Part shown: positions 16,945 to 24,853 of the stretch, piece by piece | How positions within the stretch are numbered: position 1 is the first letter of the stretch | Layout of the letters: each line of letters starts with the position of its first letter | DNA from: Streptomyces filamentosus | Lineage (GTDB): Bacteria > Actinomycetota > Actinomycetes > Streptomycetales > Streptomycetaceae | Length of the DNA: 64,000 nt | Direction: 5' to 3' | NCBI RefSeq assembly: GCF_014654895.1 | Contig: NZ_BNBE01000004.1 | Span: 372,001 to 436,000 of the forward strand | Notes under the pieces: generated by a model | Told to the model about the DNA's origin: nothing | The model's database searches: none | The model's input: only the letters and a program-made list of their open reading frames with translations | Position numbers and translations under genes: made by a program

Positions 16945-17985
16945 TCAGCCGTGCGGGAGGATCACCGCGCGGCCCTCGATCCGGCCCGCGTGCAGTCGCT
17001 CGTACGCCTCGGGCGCCTCGTCCAGGCCGTAGGTCTCGACGTGGACGTCCACGGCGCCGGCCCGGGCCAGGTCGAGGACCTCGACGAGTTCGGCGCGGGT
17101 GCCCCAGTACGGGGAGGTGACGCTCACCTCGTAGGGCAGGGCGCCGAAGCCGACGGGCAGGGTGCCGCCGCCGAGGCCGACGATGGTGACGTCGCCCTCG
17201 ACCGCGGCCATGGCCCCGGCGGCGGCGGTGGTGGGCGGGGCGCCGACGAAGTCGAGGACGACCTCGGCGCCGCGGCCGCCGGTGAGTTCGCGGACGGAGG
17301 CCGCGGCGGAGGCGTCGGAGAGGAGGGCCTCGTGGGCGCCGACGGCGCGGGCGAGGGCGAGCTTCTCCTCGGTCACGTCGAGGGCGACGACCCGCGCGGC
17401 GGTCATGGCGCGCAGCAGCTGGACGGCGACGTGGCCGAGGCCGCCGGTGCCGATGACGACGGCGGTGGAGCCGGGGACGAGCTTCGGCAGGGAGCGCTTG
17501 AGGGCGTGGTACGGGGTGAGGCCGGCGTCGGTCAGCGGCACCGTCTTCACCGGGTCGAGGGCGCCCAGCGGGACGAGGTGGCGGGGGCTGTCGACGATCA
17601 TGTACTCGGCGATGGCGCCGGGCGCTCCGAGGCCGGGCGGGTGGATGCCGAGCTCGGCGGCGCGCAGGCAGTAGTTCTCCTTGCCCTGGGCGCACATCCA
17701 GCAGCTGCCGCAGCCCCAGGGGCCGTAGACGGCGACGGCGTCGCCCTCGGCGAAGCCGGTGACGCCGTCGCCGAGGGCCGCGACGGTGCCGGCGCCCTCG
17801 TGTCCGAGGGTGAGGGGCAGCGGGAAGGGCAGCTGCTCGGCGGGCCAGCTCATCACGGCGATGTCGGAGTGGCAGACGCCGGCGGCGGTGACCTTGAGGA
17901 GGACCTGACCGGGGCCGGGTTCCGGATCGGGGACGGTGACGACTTCGGGGGCGGCACCCACGGTGCGGTACTGCAGTGCCTTCAT
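16945..17985 (-). CDS. Zinc-dependent alcohol dehydrogenase
   Basis: 346 residues from the ATG at 17985 (GGAAAGGA upstream). A medium-chain NAD(P)-dependent dehydrogenase. Catalytic zinc ligands: Cys in AGVCHSDI, His-Glu in GHEGAGTV; structural zinc cluster GCGSCWMCAQGKENYC, with all four Cys. The Rossmann motif is GTGGLGHVAVQLLRAM, followed by the acidic VALDV, which favours NAD over NADP. The family includes enzymes for primary alcohols and aldehydes; the substrate cannot be told. Unusually long palindromic repeats lie after the stop, and a TAGAT-GCA-ATCTA inverted repeat sits in the upstream region, so control by a dedicated regulator is likely. Confidence 0.93.
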   Translation of the reverse strand: MKALQYRTVGAAPEVVTVPDPEPGPGQVLLKVTAAGVCHSDIAVMSWPAEQLPFPLPLTLGHEGAGTVAALGDGVTGFAEGDAVAVYGPWGCGSCWMCAQGKENYCLRAAELGIHPPGLGAPGAIAEYMIVDSPRHLVPLGALDPVKTVPLTDAGLTPYHALKRSLPKLVPGSTAVVIGTGGLGHVAVQLLRAMTAARVVALDVTEEKLALARAVGAHEALLSDASAAASVRELTGGRGAEVVLDFVGAPPTTAAAGAMAAVEGDVTIVGLGGGTLPVGFGALPYEVSVTSPYWGTRAELVEVLDLARAGAVDVHVETYGLDEAPEAYERLHAGRIEGRAVILPHG

Positions 17986-18106
17986 GGCGCGTTCCTTTCC
18001 GGCGTCGCTGGGGCGCCTCGGCCGCGAGGGCGGGCACGCCTCCTCCAGGGTGCGGCCGGAGCGCCGCACGCGCGCGGCGGATCCCGCCCGGCGGACATGT
18101 CGGATA

Positions 18107-18119
18107 TAGATGCAATCTA
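18107..18119. promoter_or_regulatory. Inverted repeat upstream of the alcohol dehydrogenase
   Basis: TAGAT-GCA-ATCTA, a perfect 5-bp inverted repeat in an AT-rich island about 122 bp upstream of the dehydrogenase start. It is probably an operator or part of the promoter; the regulator is unknown. Confidence 0.45.
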
Positions 18120-18144
18120 CACCCATGCGCCGGGCGGGGGCCGG

Positions 18145-19245
18145 TCAGGCGCGCAGCTCGTACCAGGGGCGGTCGGCGTGCTCGGCGGGGGTCCCGTCGA
18201 GGATCCGCGCGGTGCGGGCCACCGGGTCGAGGAGCACGGTCGCGAGGCTCGCCCAGCGCCGGCCGAGCGGGGCCTCGGGGTCGGGCACGCAGGTGACCGG
18301 CGGCTCGCCGGGGCCGGTCACCAGGAGCCGCAGCAGCTCCTCGTGCGTGGTGGCGGGCTCGCGGCCGAGGCGGCCCCGGAGGAAGTCGTACCGCTCGCCG
18401 GAGTCGGGCTGGTAGAGCCAGGTCTTCTCCCGCCGGGCGGGCACCGGGCTCAGGAAGTGGTTGGTGCGCAGGTGGGTGGCGCCGGCCGTCGCGGGGACCT
18501 CGAAGACGCCCTCGGGGCTGAGGTCGAGCAGGACGGCCCGCTCCCGGTCGAAGAGCAGGAAGGAGCCGGAGGAGGCGACCGGCGCGGAGCGGACCAGCTC
18601 CACGGCGTGGGCGGCGTCGCCGGCCTCCTCCAGGACGAGGGCGGCGAGGACGTGCACGGGGAGGCCGCCGACGCGGTCGCCCTGGTGGCCGAGGATGTTG
18701 AAGTGGAGGGCGAGACCGGCGCTGTTGACGCCGATCTTGGCGAGGATGCCGTGCTCGGTGAGGCCGACGTGGCGGTGGGCGCCGCCGGCGGAGTCGACGG
18801 TGTGCCAGGAGGCGCCGAGCTCGACGTGCCAGTCCCAGGTCTGGACGCCGAGGTGGGTGGTGCCGCCGCCGGGGACGGGCACGCGGCGGACGATCGTGGA
18901 GCACTCGCCGGGCGGGACGGCGCGCCCCCGGGCGAGGATCTCGGTGCGGGCGTTGAGCGCGGCGACCCGCCACGGCTCGACACCGGCCCCCTCCGCGACG
19001 CCCTCGATCTGCTCGCGCAGCGCGGGCCGGAAGGCGTCGACCGCGTCCAGGGCGCGGCGGGCGTCGTCCCGGACGGTCCCCTCGGCTATCCCCGCGAGGG
19101 CGAAGAGCCGGTCGTAGACGTCGAGGGCGCCGTGCAGCCCCTCGGCGATCAGGCCGCCCCGCTGCCGCCCCCGCTCGCGCGGGTCGGCGGAGTCGACGGC
19201 CACGTGGAGCCGGCGCTCGGGGCGGGGGAAGGCGGTGAGGGACAT
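18145..19245 (-). CDS. C45 family autoproteolytic acyltransferase/hydrolase-like protein
   Basis: 366 residues, AGGGAG before the ATG at 19245. The family (penicillin acyltransferase, isopenicillin N acyltransferase) is made as a precursor that cleaves itself before a Cys, which becomes the N-terminal nucleophile. That Cys is Cys115 in PPGECSTIV. Supporting motifs: RERGRQRGGLIAEGL near the N-terminus, AALNARTEIL before the cleavage site, GVQTWDWH, EHGILAKIGVNSAGLALHFN, and LRTNHFL late in the chain. There is no signal peptide, so it should be cytoplasmic. No beta-lactam genes are nearby, and most actinobacterial members are uncharacterised amide hydrolases. A near-perfect 20-bp palindrome in the promoter points to tight control. 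Confidence 0.85.
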   Translation of the reverse strand: MSLTAFPRPERRLHVAVDSADPRERGRQRGGLIAEGLHGALDVYDRLFALAGIAEGTVRDDARRALDAVDAFRPALREQIEGVAEGAGVEPWRVAALNARTEILARGRAVPPGECSTIVRRVPVPGGGTTHLGVQTWDWHVELGASWHTVDSAGGAHRHVGLTEHGILAKIGVNSAGLALHFNILGHQGDRVGGLPVHVLAALVLEEAGDAAHAVELVRSAPVASSGSFLLFDRERAVLLDLSPEGVFEVPATAGATHLRTNHFLSPVPARREKTWLYQPDSGERYDFLRGRLGREPATTHEELLRLLVTGPGEPPVTCVPDPEAPLGRRWASLATVLLDPVARTARILDGTPAEHADRPWYELRA

Positions 19246-19291
19246 GGACGGGCTCCCTGGGCGGAGGGCGGGCGGCGCTTTCGGACCACTC

Positions 19292-19311
19292 TATTGGCCG
19301 TACGACCAATA
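19292..19311. promoter_or_regulatory. 20-bp palindromic operator upstream of the C45 gene
   Basis: TATTGGCCGTACGACCAATA is palindromic except for one symmetric pair, 47 bp before the start codon. The size and symmetry fit a TetR- or GntR-type operator. A related half-site (ATTGGT...ACCAAT) lies upstream of the phospholipase gene at 28654. Confidence 0.6.
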
Positions 19312-19636
19312 AGGTGTGGCTCATCCAACAGCGCGGGAACGCGGGCGTCAAGCCGCCCCGGGGCACGCCGAAGGACCGCCGCGCCGGGAAGGGCGGGCGG
19401 TCGAGCGGGACGGAAGCGGGGAGAGGGGCGGGGGGCCCGCGGCGCCCCGGACAGGTCGGCGCCCCCGGGCACGCCCCACGCGCGTGGCCGCGTCCGAGGA
19501 GGCGGAGCCGCGCGACGGAGGCGGGGGCGACCGCCGGACGGACCCCGGCCGCGTACGACCGCCGAGCGCCGCGCAGCCGCGCACGACCGACGGGCCGGAC
19601 CCGCACCTCACGCGACGGGCCGGACCCGCCCCGCTC
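19312..19636. other. Intergenic stretch without a recognised gene
   Basis: About 325 bp of very GC-rich DNA. The open frames have no protein-like composition. It contains a 17-bp direct repeat (19588-19604 and 19613-19629, period 25) just before the end of the Fur-type gene and a CCACGCGCGTGG palindrome at 19476-19487. Confidence 0.6.
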
Positions 19637-20050
19637 TCAGCCCGCGCAGGAGGGGCAGAGGCCGCGGTAGGTGACGTCGACCTTGGAGACCGTGAAGCCG
19701 TAGCGCTCGGAGTCGGGGAGGACGGCCAGCGGGTCGCCCGCGGGACGGACGTCACGGATGGTGCCGCACTCGGTGCAGACCAGGTGCTGGTGCGGCCGGC
19801 GGGCGTTGGGGTCGTAGCGCTTCGCCCGCCCGTCGGTGGAGAGTTCCACCACCTCGCCGAGGGAGACCAGTTCGCCCAGGGTGTTGTAGACGGTCGCACG
19901 GGCGATCTCGGGGAGTCGCTCCACGGCGCGCGCGTGCACCTCGTCGGCGGTGAGGTGCACGTGCTCGCCGGAGAGGACCTCGGCGACGACGCGCCGCTGC
20001 GACGTCATCCGCCACCCTCGGGCACGCAGCCGCTCCAGCAGGTCGCTCAT
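19637..20050 (-). CDS. catR: Fur family repressor of catalase-peroxidase (CatR/FurA type)
   Basis: 137 residues from the ATG at 20050 (the frame is open to 20101). Winged helix (LRARGWRMTSQRRVVAEVL; ARATVYNTLGELVSLGEVVEL) followed by the dimer/metal domain with HQHLVCTECG and the C-terminal CPSC, so both Cys pairs of the structural zinc site are present. Divergent from katG with a palindrome between them, the arrangement known for CatR/FurA peroxide sensors of Streptomyces, in which oxidation releases the repressor. The symbol is assigned by context; a closely related Fur-type name could be used instead. Confidence 0.88.
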   Translation of the reverse strand: MSDLLERLRARGWRMTSQRRVVAEVLSGEHVHLTADEVHARAVERLPEIARATVYNTLGELVSLGEVVELSTDGRAKRYDPNARRPHQHLVCTECGTIRDVRPAGDPLAVLPDSERYGFTVSKVDVTYRGLCPSCAG

Positions 20051-20143
20051 CTGGGGCCCACCTGTTCCTTCTCGGCGACGACCGGGGCCGCGGAGCGTCA
20101 CGCCCCTCGGTCCGGCGTCACCAGTTTGGCGTTGTTCTTGACT

Positions 20144-20156
20144 TGGACTTCGTCCA
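20144..20156. promoter_or_regulatory. Candidate CatR/Fur operator between catR and katG
   Basis: TGGAC-TTC-GTCCA, a perfect palindrome with 3-nt centre, within the AT-rich TTGTTCTTGAC...ATTGTAGG segment. TTCTTGAC just upstream may supply a -35 element and TAGGAT (20160-20165) a -10 element for katG. Confidence 0.6.
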
Positions 20157-20176
20157 TTGTAGGATCGGTTTTGTTG

Positions 20177-20287
20177 ATGGCCAAGGGACAGGAAGAGTCC
20201 GACACGGCGGGAGACGAGGGCGTGACGTGCCGCTTCCGGGGGGAAGTCCCCGCGCGGTGCCTCTTCGTCGAGTCCCCGTGTTCATGA
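20177..20287 (+). CDS. Possible 36-codon leader ORF upstream of katG
   Basis: ATG at 20177, TGA at 20285-20287, 30 nt before the katG start and inside the probable katG leader. The peptide (MAKGQEESDTAGDEGV, then a Cys/Arg-rich half ending VESPCS) has three Cys in its last 19 residues. A weak GGATCGG lies upstream. It may be translated as a leader peptide, or be a chance frame. Confidence 0.3.
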   Translation: MAKGQEESDTAGDEGVTCRFRGEVPARCLFVESPCS

Positions 20288-20317
20288 CCTTCCCGCGCGT
20301 GTCCGGAAGGAAAACCC

Positions 20318-22549
20318 ATGTCTGAGAACCTCGAAGCACACGGCGGCGACGTGAAGGCCGAGGGCACGGGCGGCTGCCCCGTCGCCCACGGGCGCGCCCC
20401 GCACCCCACCCAGGGCGGCGGCAACAGCCAGTGGTGGCCGAACCGGCTCAACCTGAAGATCCTCGCCACGAACCCCGTCGTCGGGAACCCGCTCGGCGCG
20501 GACTTCGACTACGCCGAGGCGTTCAAGGCACTCGACCTGGCCGCCCTCAAGCAGGACATCGCCGAGGTCCTCACCACCTCGCAGGACTGGTGGCCCGCCG
20601 ACTTCGGCCACTACGGACCCTTCATGATCCGCATGGCCTGGCACAGCGCGGGCACCTACCGCATCAGCGACGGCCGCGGCGGCGCCGGCGCCGGCCAGCA
20701 GCGCTTCGCCCCGCTCAACAGCTGGCCGGACAACGGCAACCTGGACAAGGCCCGCCGTCTGCTGTGGCCGGTGAAGAAGAAGTACGGCCAGTCCGTCTCC
20801 TGGGCCGACCTCATGATCCTCGCGGGCAACGTGGCCCTGGAGACCATGGGCTTCGAGACCTTCGGCTTCGCCGGCGGCCGCGAGGACGTGTGGCAGGCCG
20901 ACGAGGACGTCTACTGGGGCCCCGAGAAGACCTGGCTCGGCGACGAGCGCTACACCGGCGACCGCGAGCTGGAGGACCCCCTCGGCGCGGTCCAGATGGG
21001 CCTCATCTACGTCAACCCCGAGGGCCCCAACGGCAACCCGGACCCGCTGGCCGCCGCCCGCGACATCCGCGAGACCTTCCGCCGCATGGCGATGAACGAC
21101 GAGGAGACCGTCGCCCTCATCGCCGGCGGACACACCTTCGGCAAGACCCACGGCGCCGGCCCGGCCGACCACGTGGGCGTGGCCCCCGAGGGCGGCTCCC
21201 TCGAGGACCAGGGCCTCGGCTGGAAGAGCACGTACGGCACCGGCAAGGGCGCCGACACGATCACCTCCGGCCTGGAGGTCACCTGGACCTCCACGCCCAC
21301 CAAGTGGAGCACCAACTTCTTCTGGAACCTCTTCGGCTACGAGTGGGAGCTCACCGAGAGCCCGGCCGGCGCCAAGCAGTGGAAGCCGAAGCACGGCGCG
21401 GGCGAGGGCTCGGTGCCGGACGCCCACGACCCGTCGAAGCGCATCGCGCCGGGCATGCTCACCACCGACCTGGCGCTCCGCTTCGACCCGGCCTACGAGA
21501 AGATCTCCCGCCGCTTCTACGAGAACCCCGACCAGTTCGCGGACGCCTTCGCCCGCGCCTGGTACAAGCTGACCCACCGCGACATGGGCCCGGTCGTGCG
21601 CTACCTCGGCGCCGAGGTCCCCTCGGAGGAGCTCATCTGGCAGGACCCGCTGCCGGCCCGTACGCACGAGCTGGTCGACGCGGCGGACATCGCGCTCCTC
21701 AAGGAGGAGATCCTCGCCTCCGACCTGACCGTCGCCCAGCTGGTCGGCGCGGCCTGGGCCGCCGCCTCCTCCTTCCGGGGCAGCGACAAGCGCGGCGGCG
21801 CCAACGGCGGCCGCATCCGCCTGGAGCCGCAGCGCGGCTGGGAGGTCAACAACCCGGACGACCTCGCCCAGGTGCTGCGCGTCCTGGAGGGCGTCCAGGA
21901 GTCCTTCAACGCGGGCCGCACCGACGGCAAGCAGGTCTCCCTCGCCGACCTCGTGGTCCTCGCGGGCTCCGCGGCCGTCGAGAAGGCCGCCGCCGACGGC
22001 GGCCGGACCGTCGAGGTGCCCTTCACCCCGGGTCGTGTGGACGCCTCCCAGGAGCAGACGGACGTCGAGTCCTTCGCCGCCCTGGAGCCGCAGGCCGACG
22101 GCTTCCGCAACCACCTCGGCAAGGGCGCCCGCCTCCCCGCCGAGTACCTGCTGATCGACCGCGCCAACCTGCTCACGGTCAGCGCCCCCGAGCTCACCGT
22201 CCTCGTCGGCGGCCTCCGCGTCCTCGGCATCACCGCGCCGCAGACCGAGCTCGGCGTCCTCACCGACCACCCGGGCACGCTGACGAACGACTTCTTCGTC
22301 AACCTGCTCGACCTCGGCACCACCTGGACGGCGACCTCCGCCGACGCGAACACCTTCGAGGGCCGCGACGACGCGACCGGCGAGGTCAAGTGGACCGGCA
22401 GCCGCGTCGACCTGCTCTTCGGCTCGAACTCGGAGCTCCGCGCCCTCGCCGAGGTCTACGCGAGCGACGACGCCAAGGACAAGTTCGTGACGGACTTCGT
22501 GGCGGCCTGGACCAAGGTCATGGAGCTGGACCGCTTCGACCTCCGCTGA
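20318..22549 (+). CDS. katG: Catalase-peroxidase
   Basis: 743 residues, the usual length of bifunctional catalase-peroxidases, with two homologous halves of which only the first binds haem. Distal site Arg105-Trp108-His109 (RMAWHSAGTYRI); the Met-Tyr-Trp cross-link partners are present: Tyr in MGLIYVNPEGPNG and Met in FRRMAMND; the proximal His lies in GGHTFGKTHGAG. GGAAGGA precedes the ATG at 20318. It removes hydrogen peroxide in the cytoplasm. The divergent Fur-type repressor and palindrome indicate induction by peroxide. A hairpin follows the stop codon. Confidence 0.97.
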   Translation: MSENLEAHGGDVKAEGTGGCPVAHGRAPHPTQGGGNSQWWPNRLNLKILATNPVVGNPLGADFDYAEAFKALDLAALKQDIAEVLTTSQDWWPADFGHYGPFMIRMAWHSAGTYRISDGRGGAGAGQQRFAPLNSWPDNGNLDKARRLLWPVKKKYGQSVSWADLMILAGNVALETMGFETFGFAGGREDVWQADEDVYWGPEKTWLGDERYTGDRELEDPLGAVQMGLIYVNPEGPNGNPDPLAAARDIRETFRRMAMNDEETVALIAGGHTFGKTHGAGPADHVGVAPEGGSLEDQGLGWKSTYGTGKGADTITSGLEVTWTSTPTKWSTNFFWNLFGYEWELTESPAGAKQWKPKHGAGEGSVPDAHDPSKRIAPGMLTTDLALRFDPAYEKISRRFYENPDQFADAFARAWYKLTHRDMGPVVRYLGAEVPSEELIWQDPLPARTHELVDAADIALLKEEILASDLTVAQLVGAAWAAASSFRGSDKRGGANGGRIRLEPQRGWEVNNPDDLAQVLRVLEGVQESFNAGRTDGKQVSLADLVVLAGSAAVEKAAADGGRTVEVPFTPGRVDASQEQTDVESFAALEPQADGFRNHLGKGARLPAEYLLIDRANLLTVSAPELTVLVGGLRVLGITAPQTELGVLTDHPGTLTNDFFVNLLDLGTTWTATSADANTFEGRDDATGEVKWTGSRVDLLFGSNSELRALAEVYASDDAKDKFVTDFVAAWTKVMELDRFDLR

Positions 22550-22563
22550 GTCCCCCGCACCCC

Positions 22564-22598
22564 GCGGGGCCGGCCTCCCGAAGACCGGCCGGCCCCGC
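22564..22598 (+). terminator. katG terminator
   Basis: A perfect 12-bp GC stem (22564-22575 with 22587-22598) with an 11-nt loop, 15 nt after the katG stop. Confidence 0.8.
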
Positions 22599-22705
22599 CG
22601 CCCCGCGCCCCCGTGACCTCCCCCCGGTCCCGGGGGCGCACCCCTGTCCGGGCCCCGCACCCGTGCCGAGCTGCCGAGGCCCCGGACCGCGGTTATCGTC
22701 CAGGC

Positions 22706-23416
22706 ATGCAGTCCGCCGCGTCCCGCCCCCTGGTCCTCCTCGCGCTGCGGGACGCGCGCGTGGTGGACCTCGTCGGCGGGATGCTGCGGGACCAGGGGCA
22801 CGAGGTGCTCCAGACCACCGACGGTCCCGCCACCCGGCGCGCCCTGCGCGAACGCCGCCCCCAGGGCGTGCTGCTCAGCCTCGAACTGCCCCGCTGCGAC
22901 CCCTGGCGGCTGCTGACCGACCTCCGCGCCCACGACCACTGGCTGCCCATCGTCGTCACGGCCCCGGTCCACATCGAGATCGACGCGGCCCGCGCCTACC
23001 GCCTCGGCGCCGACGACTACGTCACGTACTCCCTCTCCCGGGAGCAGGGCCTCCCCCGCCTCGCCGCCCGCTTCCGCCGCCTGCTGCCCCGCCCCGGCGC
23101 CGGCTCCCCCGCCGCCCCGGCGCCGGAGCACGTGGTGATCGACCGGGCCGCGCACACCGCGACGGTGCACGGCACGGCCCTGGACCTCACCCCGCTCGAG
23201 TTCGACCTCCTCGCCGCCCTCGTGGCCCACCCCGAGCAGGTGCTGAGCCAGGGGCAACTGCTGCGCGAGGTGTGGGGCGCGCACGAGGACGGCGACCCGC
23301 GCCGGGTGAAGTACGCGGTGCTCCGGCTGCGCCGCAAGATCGCCGCCGCCACCGGAGGCCGCAGCGGCATCTCCACCGTCCGGGGCGTCGGCTACCGCTA
23401 CCACCCCGCCGGCTGA
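22706..23416 (+). CDS. OmpR-type response regulator with degenerate receiver
   Basis: 236 residues from the ATG at 22706; TATCGT lies exactly 6 nt upstream, suggesting a leaderless message. Residues about 8-125 keep the receiver shape (VLLALRDARVVDLVGGMLRDQGHEV; GADDYVTYS), but the phosphoacceptor Asp is absent (GVLLSLELPRCD in place of LLDLxLP) and the conserved Lys of the KP pair is not there. Residues about 135-236 are a normal winged helix (LTPLEFDLLAALVAHPEQVLS; DPRRVKYAVLRLRRKI; VRGVGYRYHP). It should bind DNA without phosphorylation, perhaps sensing a ligand or acting constitutively. No histidine kinase is adjacent. It is followed after 151 bp by a glycosyltransferase gene. Confidence 0.85.
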   Translation: MQSAASRPLVLLALRDARVVDLVGGMLRDQGHEVLQTTDGPATRRALRERRPQGVLLSLELPRCDPWRLLTDLRAHDHWLPIVVTAPVHIEIDAARAYRLGADDYVTYSLSREQGLPRLAARFRRLLPRPGAGSPAAPAPEHVVIDRAAHTATVHGTALDLTPLEFDLLAALVAHPEQVLSQGQLLREVWGAHEDGDPRRVKYAVLRLRRKIAAATGGRSGISTVRGVGYRYHPAG

Positions 23417-23567
23417 CCCGCGGGGGACCTTCGGCACCTCCCGGCGCGGGGCGTTCGTCGCCCCTTCCCCCGCCGCAACCGGGCCGCACCGCGCGTACAC
23501 CCCTCCCGCAACCCGCCCGCGCCATCGTGATGGACGAAACCGGACGAAACGCCAGGGAGGTGGTCCG

Positions 23568-24623
23568 ATGCGCGTCGTGGCCGTGGTGCCCGCGCACAAC
23601 GAGCAGGACCGCGTCGTCGCCACGCTCACCGGGCTGTACCGGCAGACGCGGGTGCCGGACCGGATCGTGGTGGTGGCCGACAACTGCACCGACCGGACCG
23701 CCGAGCTCGCCGAGCGGTGCGGCGCCGAGGTGTTCGTGCCCGACGGCAACCGGGACAAGAAGGCGGGCGCGCTCAACCAGGCGCTGCCGGGCCTCCTCGA
23801 CGAACTGTCCCACGACGACCTGGTCCTGGTCCAGGACGCCGACACCGTCCTCAACCCCGGCTTCGTGGCCTGCGCCGTGGAGACCCTGGAGGCGGACGCG
23901 GGCGTCGGCGCGGTCGGCGGGATCTTCTACGGCGAGGAGGGCGGCGGACTCCTCGGGCTGCTCCAGCGGATGGAGTACGAGCGCTACGCCCTGGAGGTGC
24001 ACCGCAAGGGGAACAAGGCGGTCGTGCTGACCGGCACGGGCACCGTCTTCCGCGCCCGCGTGCTGCGCGAGGTCCGCGCCGCCCGCCGCGCGGGGCTGAT
24101 CGGCGGCGGCGACGGCGTCTACAGCCTGGCCTCCCTCACCGAGGACGACGAGATCACCAAGGCGGTCAAGACGCTGGGGCACCGCACGCTCTCCCCGGAC
24201 GCCTGCTGGCTCGTCACCGAGGTGATGCCGACGCTGCCCAAGCTCTGGCACCAGCGGACGCGGTGGCAGCGCGGGGCGCTGGAGAACCTCCGCGACTACG
24301 GGCTGACCCGGGTGACCCTGCCGTACTTCGGGCAGCAGCTGATGCTGGGCGTCGGCGCGCTCGCGCTCGCGCTCTTCGTGACCTTCACCGTGCTGGTCCT
24401 CGCCACCGCCGGCCGACAGGGCTTCTCGCCCTTCTGGACGGCGATCACGCTCCTCTTCGTCCTGGAGCGGACCCTGACGGTCCGCCGGGCGGGCCGCCGG
24501 GCCGTGCTCCTGGCGCTGCCGCTCGTCCCCGAGCTGCTGTACGACGCGTTCCGGCAGCTGGTGTTCGTGAAGTCCCTGATCGACCTGGCCCTGCGCCGGC
24601 AGGAGCGCTGGGTCGCCACCTGA
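23568..24623 (+). CDS. Membrane glycosyltransferase, family GT2
   Basis: 351 residues, GGGAGGTGG upstream. GT-A fold: VVAVVPAHNEQDRV, then VVVADNCTDRT, the metal-binding DXD-like QDADTVLNPGF, TGTGTVFR, the catalytic TEDDEI and the acceptor-channel motif HQRTRWQRGALEN typical of processive synthases (cellulose, chitin, hyaluronan types). Three C-terminal hydrophobic segments follow (about 245-275 and 285-300 clear). It is shorter than full BcsA-type synthases, having no N-terminal membrane helices. It probably adds sugars to a cell-envelope polymer or lipid. The tiny gene 30 nt downstream encodes an LAXTG-like membrane protein and is probably co-transcribed. Confidence 0.88.
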   Translation: MRVVAVVPAHNEQDRVVATLTGLYRQTRVPDRIVVVADNCTDRTAELAERCGAEVFVPDGNRDKKAGALNQALPGLLDELSHDDLVLVQDADTVLNPGFVACAVETLEADAGVGAVGGIFYGEEGGGLLGLLQRMEYERYALEVHRKGNKAVVLTGTGTVFRARVLREVRAARRAGLIGGGDGVYSLASLTEDDEITKAVKTLGHRTLSPDACWLVTEVMPTLPKLWHQRTRWQRGALENLRDYGLTRVTLPYFGQQLMLGVGALALALFVTFTVLVLATAGRQGFSPFWTAITLLFVLERTLTVRRAGRRAVLLALPLVPELLYDAFRQLVFVKSLIDLALRRQERWVAT

Positions 24624-24653
24624 CGGCGCGGGAAGCCGAAGAAAGGAATCCCC

Positions 24654-24845
24654 ATGTACGGAAAGCCCATCGGAGCCGGTGCGGTCGGCGGCGGGGGCGC
24701 CGGTCTCGCCGCGACCGGCGGCGGCCTCTCCCCGCTCGCCGTCCTCGGTCTCGTCGTGGCGGCGACCACCCTGATGGCCGCCGGACTGGCGCTGCGAAGC
24801 CTCGTCCCCGTCATCCGCGGCGGAGGCCCCGACCGGCGCCCCTGA
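24654..24845 (+). CDS. Small LAXTG-like membrane protein
   Basis: 63 residues with AAAGGAAT before the ATG at 24654. A Gly/Ala-rich head of about 17 residues ends in LAATGGG (18-24), followed by a hydrophobic segment (about 26-52, LSPLAVLGLVVAATTLMAAGLAL), then Arg-rich tail (RSLVPVIRGGGPDRRP). This is the layout of a sortase-sorting signal of the LAXTG (class E) kind, but there is no N-terminal export signal, so it cannot be a normal wall-anchored protein; it looks like a free-standing sorting/membrane module. It follows the GT2 gene closely. Function unknown. Confidence 0.7.
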   Translation: MYGKPIGAGAVGGGGAGLAATGGGLSPLAVLGLVVAATTLMAAGLALRSLVPVIRGGGPDRRP

Positions 24846-24853
24846 CGGGCGCG

